17,774 bases of DNA from CAURMH01 sp963525745 (lineage in GTDB: Bacteria; Pseudomonadota; Gammaproteobacteria; Enterobacterales; Pasteurellaceae): NCBI GenBank assembly GCA_963525745.1, contig CAURMH010000033.1, positions 1 through 17,774 on the forward strand, in the 5' to 3' direction. Shown here piece by piece: positions 14,452-17,774 of this stretch. The translations under genes and the position numbers were made by a program. The notes below the pieces were generated by a model that saw only the letters and a program-made list of their open reading frames with translations, did no database searches and had not been told where the DNA came from. Each line of letters starts with the position of its first letter. Position 1 is the stretch's first letter.

Positions 14452-14964
14452 AGGATCGTAGACAAAAGAGTTGAGCGTAATTACCAATCATAAAAAATTG
14501 CTATATAAGTATTAGATGCTTTGTTAAACTATTATGAATAGTTAATTTCCTCAATAACTCTTCCAAACGATTATTTTTACTTTAGTTAATTCCTATATGT
14601 ATAACAAAATTCTCCTTTCTCATTAGGTTTCAAACTTTTTAAGAAACCGCATCGTTGAGTGAAAGGTTAACCTGACAGGCGCACAATTTTAAATGCAGGA
14701 GCCTGATTATTGGGTAGATCTTCTACATGTTATTATGGCAAAGGATTTGAAACTTTTGAGTAACTTGAAAAACGGTTCATGAGTATATTCATTATTACAA
14801 TTATAGGTGCATTCAAAGTAAACCGACGAAAACCTAAAGATTGCACAGCTTATTAAATTGAATTAACCCAATTTTTTGAGGTAACTCAACTAATTTCCCC
14901 TTTTTTCTATGTACTCATTTTTGTATTTAAGATCAAGTGCGGTCGATTTTATAATAGTTTTGAA
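14452..14964. other. Gene-free AT-rich region between cydX and rho
   Basis: About 510 bp with no open frame beyond about 45 codons that has a credible start and ribosome-binding site, and no recognisable RNA gene. It holds one uptake sequence near the rho end, a 7-bp inverted repeat AACTATT-ATG-AATAGTT (about 14526-14542) and a GGTTTC/GAAACC inverted repeat (14626-14631, 14643-14648). The rho transcript may extend through it as a long 3-prime region. Confidence 0.6.
14935..14943 (+). repeat. DNA uptake sequence downstream of rho
   Basis: Exact AAGTGCGGT with the TCGATTTT flank, 22 bp past the rho stop codon; no inverted partner copy is near it. Confidence 0.95.
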
Positions 14965-16227
14965 CTAAGAACGCTTCATTATCTCAAAAAATTCATCATT
15001 CGTTTTTGCGACGGCCAATTTATCAATGAGGAATTCCATCGCTTCCACTTCACCCATTGGGTTAAGAATTTTGCGTAAAATCCACATTTTTTGTAATTCG
15101 TCAGGTGTTGTGAGTAGATCTTCTTTACGCGTACCGGAACGATTGAAGTCAATCGCCGGGAAAACACGTCTTTCGGCAATTTTACGTGAAAGATGCAGTT
15201 CCATATTGCCTGTACCTTTAAATTCTTCAAAGATCACTTCGTCCATTTTAGAACCGGTGTCAACAAGTGCTGTAGCAATAATCGTCAAGCTTCCGCCTTC
15301 TTCCACATTTCGGGCGGCGCCGAAAAAACGTTTTGGGCGATGTAAGGCATTTGCATCGACCCCACCGGAGAGGATTTTACCGGAGGCGGGGGTGACGGTG
15401 TTGTAGGCGCGGGCAAGGCGTGTAATTGAATCTAATAAAATGACAACATCTTTTTTATGTTCAACCAGACGTTTTGCTTTTTCAATGACCATTTCTGCGA
15501 CTTGGACATGACGAGCAGCCGGTTCGTCAAAAGTTGAAGCGATGACTTCACCTTTAACCGAGCGTTGCATTTCCGTTACTTCTTCCGGACGTTCGTCAAT
15601 CAATAAAACAATGAGTTCGCATTCCGGGTAGTTATGCGTAATGCTTTGCGCAATATTTTGTAACAACATTGTTTTCCCCGCTTTAGGAGGCGCAACGATA
15701 AGCCCCCGCTGTCCTTTTCCGATAGGTGCGGCCAAATCCAAAATACGCGCAGTCAGATCCTCGGTTGAACCGTTTCCCCTTTCCATTCGAAGGCGGGAAT
15801 TGGCATGTAATGGGGTTAAGTTTTCAAAAAGAATTTTGCTGCGGGAGACTTCAGGCTTGTCGTCGTTGATTTGATCCACTTTGAGTAAAGCGAAATAACG
15901 TTCTCCTTCTTTTGGCGGACGGATCTTTCCGTCAACTTTATCGCCAGTTTGTAGGTTGAAACGACGGATTTGGCTAGGGGAGACATAGATATCATCAGGG
16001 CCGGCAAGGTATGAGCTGTCGGCTGAGCGCAAAAAACCGAATCCGTCCGGTAAGATTTCCAATACACCGCCACCAAAAATATCTTCTCCGCTTTTAGCAT
16101 GTTGTTTCAATATCGCAAAAACAATATCTTGTTTACGTAAGCGGGCTAAATTTTCTAGGCCCATTTGCCCTTCGCCCAATGCGACAAGTTCGGATACGGG
16201 TGTATTTTTAAGTTCTGTTAAATGCAT
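14965..16227 (-). CDS. rho: Transcription termination factor Rho
   Basis: Rho is the hexameric RNA-dependent ATPase that ends transcription at rut sites in the cytoplasm. The 420 residues match E. coli Rho (419) almost throughout: N-terminal MHLTELKNTPVSELV, RNA-binding cold-shock-like fold with DGFGFLRS and DDIYVSPSQIRRF (about 61-90), Walker A GLIVAPPKAGKT (175-186), VLLIDERPEEVTEM, the Walker B stretch VVILLDSITRLARAYNTV, the Q-loop/secondary RNA site (ASGKILSGGVDANALHRPKR), and C-terminal FFEIMKRS. One extra residue lies in GEGQMGLENL relative to E. coli. No uptake sequence falls inside the gene. Its upstream region carries alternative hairpins that could serve in autoregulation. Confidence 0.99.
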   Translation of the reverse strand: MHLTELKNTPVSELVALGEGQMGLENLARLRKQDIVFAILKQHAKSGEDIFGGGVLEILPDGFGFLRSADSSYLAGPDDIYVSPSQIRRFNLQTGDKVDGKIRPPKEGERYFALLKVDQINDDKPEVSRSKILFENLTPLHANSRLRMERGNGSTEDLTARILDLAAPIGKGQRGLIVAPPKAGKTMLLQNIAQSITHNYPECELIVLLIDERPEEVTEMQRSVKGEVIASTFDEPAARHVQVAEMVIEKAKRLVEHKKDVVILLDSITRLARAYNTVTPASGKILSGGVDANALHRPKRFFGAARNVEEGGSLTIIATALVDTGSKMDEVIFEEFKGTGNMELHLSRKIAERRVFPAIDFNRSGTRKEDLLTTPDELQKMWILRKILNPMGEVEAMEFLIDKLAVAKTNDEFFEIMKRS

Positions 16228-16278
16228 AATAATTATTGTGGAAGTTAATTGAGTTGATTGATTGACTAAATTTGAATG

Positions 16279-16346
16279 GAGGGCTTATGAAAAGTGCCCT
16301 TTAAAACTCGCGTAAGTTACCATTAAAACCTTACGCTGTCTAGCGT
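16279..16346 (-). promoter_or_regulatory. rho leader with mutually exclusive hairpins
   Basis: On the minus strand, hairpin 1 is ACGCT-AGAC-AGCGT (16346-16333) and hairpin 2 is GCGTAAG ... CTTACGC (16336-16330 with 16316-16310). They share bases 16333-16336, so only one can form. A third hairpin, AGGGC ... GCCCT (about 16301-16279), lies closer to the gene. Such an arrangement could serve attenuation; rho is autoregulated by attenuation in E. coli. No leader peptide was identified. Confidence 0.4.
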
Positions 16347-16430
16347 TTTATTGCAAAATCTTCGTTTGATAGACTTGGTTGTAGCGTATCAATTATCTGA
16401 CATAAGCAATATATGAAGTTTGTCGGATAT

Positions 16431-17243
16431 TTACTTTTTTTGACATTTTGGGCAAAAAAAACTATTGCGTTGTCCAATCATTAAACTTTCGATTTTATGA
16501 CCGCACTTTGGACAAGATTGATTTTTCTTTCCGTAAATTTGTAGCTCCTGAACAAAATAGCCGGGACGCCCGTCCGGTTGTAAAAAATCTTTTAGCGTTG
16601 TACCGCCTTGTTTGATAGAAGTAGTCAGTACCTGCTTAATGGTTTTGACGAGCGCGACGGATTGTGCTTTAGTTAACTTTCCTGCAGGTTTAAAGGGGTG
16701 CAATCCGCTTAGAAATAAACTTTCATTGGCATAAATATTACCGATGCCAACTACAATGGAATTATCCATCAGAAACGTTTTAAGTGCGGTCGTTTTTTTG
16801 CGAGATTTTTTGAAAAGATAGTCTGCGTTGAATTCATCAGAAAGCGGTTCCGGACCGAGTTTCAGAAAAAGATGAAATTTATCCGTATTTTCCGTCCATA
16901 ACCACGCCCCAAAACGACGGGGATCGTTATAACGAAGTAATTTACCGTTGTTCATCACAATATCAATGTGATCATGTTTGTCAATCGGACTATCATGCGG
17001 CACAATACGCACTGAGCCCGACATCCCTAAATGTCCGATAATATCGCCTTTTTCCGTATGAATAATCAGATATTTCGCGCGGCGTGTCAGCTCTAGGACT
17101 TTCACATTTTTGAATTCCGTCAATTCAGGTGATACGACCCAACGCAATTTAGGCTGACGTACAACAATTTTTTCAATAGTAAAATTTTTTAAATAAGGGC
17201 TTATACCACGCAATGTGGTTTCAACTTCAGGTAATTCGGGCAT
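16431..17243 (-). CDS. mutM: Formamidopyrimidine-DNA glycosylase (Fpg/MutM)
   Basis: MutM excises 8-oxoguanine and ring-opened purines and nicks the abasic site. The 270 residues show the family hallmarks: N-terminal PELPEVE with catalytic Pro2 and Glu3, Lys57 in RRAKYLI, GHLGMSGS, NDPRRFG, the helix-two-turn-helix VVGIGNIYANE (164-174), and a C4 zinc finger (Cys244, 247, 264, 267). The start is fixed by the mandatory MPELPEVE, although no ribosome-binding site is visible upstream. The rpmB-rpmG-mutM order is as in E. coli, and an intrinsic terminator separates rpmG from mutM. Two uptake sequences lie in frame, one coding for part of the zinc finger. Confidence 0.98.
   Translation of the reverse strand: MPELPEVETTLRGISPYLKNFTIEKIVVRQPKLRWVVSPELTEFKNVKVLELTRRAKYLIIHTEKGDIIGHLGMSGSVRIVPHDSPIDKHDHIDIVMNNGKLLRYNDPRRFGAWLWTENTDKFHLFLKLGPEPLSDEFNADYLFKKSRKKTTALKTFLMDNSIVVGIGNIYANESLFLSGLHPFKPAGKLTKAQSVALVKTIKQVLTTSIKQGGTTLKDFLQPDGRPGYFVQELQIYGKKNQSCPKCGHKIESLMIGQRNSFFCPKCQKK
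16500..16508 (-). repeat. DNA uptake sequence in the mutM zinc finger
   Basis: Exact AAGTGCGGT on the minus strand, read in frame as Lys246-Cys247-Gly248. Confidence 0.95.
16782..16790 (+). repeat. DNA uptake sequence in mutM
   Basis: Exact AAGTGCGGT on the plus strand; on the coding strand it is read as Thr152-Ala153-Leu154. Confidence 0.95.
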
Positions 17244-17266
17244 GGTTTAGTTTGCGAGATGGATAT

Positions 17267-17294
17267 AAAAAAACCCGACCAATATCGGGTTTTT
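17267..17294. terminator. Intrinsic terminator between rpmG and mutM
   Basis: AAAAACCCGA (17269-17278), loop CCAATA and TCGGGTTTTT (17285-17294). On the minus strand the stem runs into TTTTTTT, so it should end much of the rpmBG transcript and reduce entry into mutM. Confidence 0.9.
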
Positions 17295-17301
17295 CACAAA
17301 A

Positions 17302-17472
17302 TTATTTAATTTTCGCTTCTTTATAGATAACGTGTTTACGCACAACCGGATCAAATTTTTTGATTTCCATTTTTTCAGGCATATTACGTTTGTTTTTGTC
17401 AGTTGTGTAGAAGTGACCGGTCTCTGCAGTAGAAACTAAACGGATTTTCTCACGAGCGCCTTTAGCTGCCAT
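17302..17472 (-). CDS. rpmG: 50S ribosomal protein L33
   Basis: A 56-residue basic protein of the large ribosomal subunit (E. coli L33 is 55). [44 protein letters not shown] sequence and the [14 protein letters not shown] end are typical. It is the cysteine-free form, without the CxxC zinc ribbon. ATG 17472 follows AAGGAG, which overlaps the rpmB stop codon; only 11 bp separate the genes. A terminator follows it. Confidence 0.97.
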
Positions 17473-17483
17473 GTTTTAGCTCC

Positions 17484-17720
17484 TTAGATTTTTTCGCCAC
17501 GAGCACGGATTTCAGCTAACACTGCATCAATGCCTTTTTTATCGATAATACGCATACCTTTCGCAGTTAAACGTAAGGTTACGAAACGGTTTTCACTTTC
17601 AACCCAGAAACGGTGAGTGTGAAGGTTTGGAAGAAAACGACGACGTGTCGCATTCAACGCGTGTGAGCGGTTGTTACCCACAGCTGGACGCTTGCCTGTT
17701 ACTTGACAAACTCTAGACAT
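17484..17720 (-). CDS. rpmB: 50S ribosomal protein L28
   Basis: A 78-residue basic large-subunit protein with exactly the E. coli length. It begins [20 protein letters not shown] and contains [16 protein letters not shown] and the [19 protein letters not shown] end. I place the start at ATG 17720 because [10 protein letters not shown] is the family N-terminus and GGAG stands ahead of it; an in-frame TTG 12 bp upstream overlaps that ribosome-binding site. It leads the rpmB-rpmG unit. Confidence 0.97.
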
Positions 17721-17742
17721 AATAATCTCCAATAATTAAATA

Positions 17743-17756
17743 TAAGCTCGAGCTTA
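17743..17756. repeat. 14-bp perfect palindrome upstream of rpmB
   Basis: TAAGCTCGAGCTTA, 23 bp before the rpmB ATG. It could fold as a short hairpin with a UCGA loop in the leader or be a protein-binding site. No known motif was recognised. Confidence 0.5.
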
Positions 17757-17774
17757 CGGTTCGGATTGTTTAAA

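Noticed and set aside
14689..14850. Short open frames on both strands of the cydX-rho gap (25-45 codons)
   Set aside because: No convincing ribosome-binding sites or family resemblance; composition looks like non-coding AT-rich DNA. A decayed gene remains possible.

Overview
The window reads as a chromosomal segment of a Pasteurellaceae bacterium (Haemophilus / Aggregatibacter / Actinobacillus / Basfia group). The main reasons are thirteen exact copies of the Hin-type DNA uptake sequence (9-mer AAGTGCGGT or its complement, about one per 1.4 kb), moderate to low GC, and proteins that look gammaproteobacterial throughout (Rho, CydAB, RibB, RluE, DcuB, LacZ). The nadR/ribB divergent pair is, from memory, also the arrangement in Haemophilus influenzae. 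I cannot fix the species from the sequence alone.

Layout, left to right. (1) 1-1581, minus strand: an FMN riboswitch, ribB (riboflavin synthesis) and, 35 bp downstream, the N-terminal part of a TonB-dependent outer-membrane receptor that runs off the left edge; a good Fur-box match lies at the ribB/receptor junction. (2) 1630-3659, plus strand: a structured leader, nadR (NMN adenylyltransferase / nicotinamide riboside kinase) and a calcineurin-like metallophosphoesterase 8 bp behind it. (3) 3656-6172, minus strand: rluE, whose stop codon overlaps that of the phosphoesterase, and dcuB, a C4-dicarboxylate antiporter carrying an extra hydrophilic domain of about 100 residues. (4) 6381-10752, plus strand: manA and lacZ. 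(5) 10817-11122, minus strand: a small secreted protein. (6) 11531-14371, plus strand: the cydA-cydB-cydX operon for cytochrome bd oxidase, behind a 408-bp upstream region with a perfect FNR-type palindrome and an FNR/CRP-type site. (7) 14452-14964: about 510 bp without a gene. (8) 14965-17720, minus strand: rho, mutM, rpmG, rpmB (the last three as in the E. coli rpmBG-mutM cluster).

Functional themes are redox cofactors (flavin, NAD), microaerobic and anaerobic energy metabolism (cytochrome bd, fumarate/succinate exchange through DcuB) and sugar entry (mannose-6-phosphate, beta-galactosides). Several genes are bounded by clear intrinsic terminators.

I do not see a mobile element, CRISPR array, tRNA, rRNA or obvious defence system. 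The most interesting items are the riboswitch-ribB-Fur-TonB receptor arrangement, a compact three-way-junction fold in the nadR leader, the domain inserted in DcuB, mutually exclusive hairpins upstream of rho, and the way uptake sequences are embedded in coding sequence and in the riboswitch.
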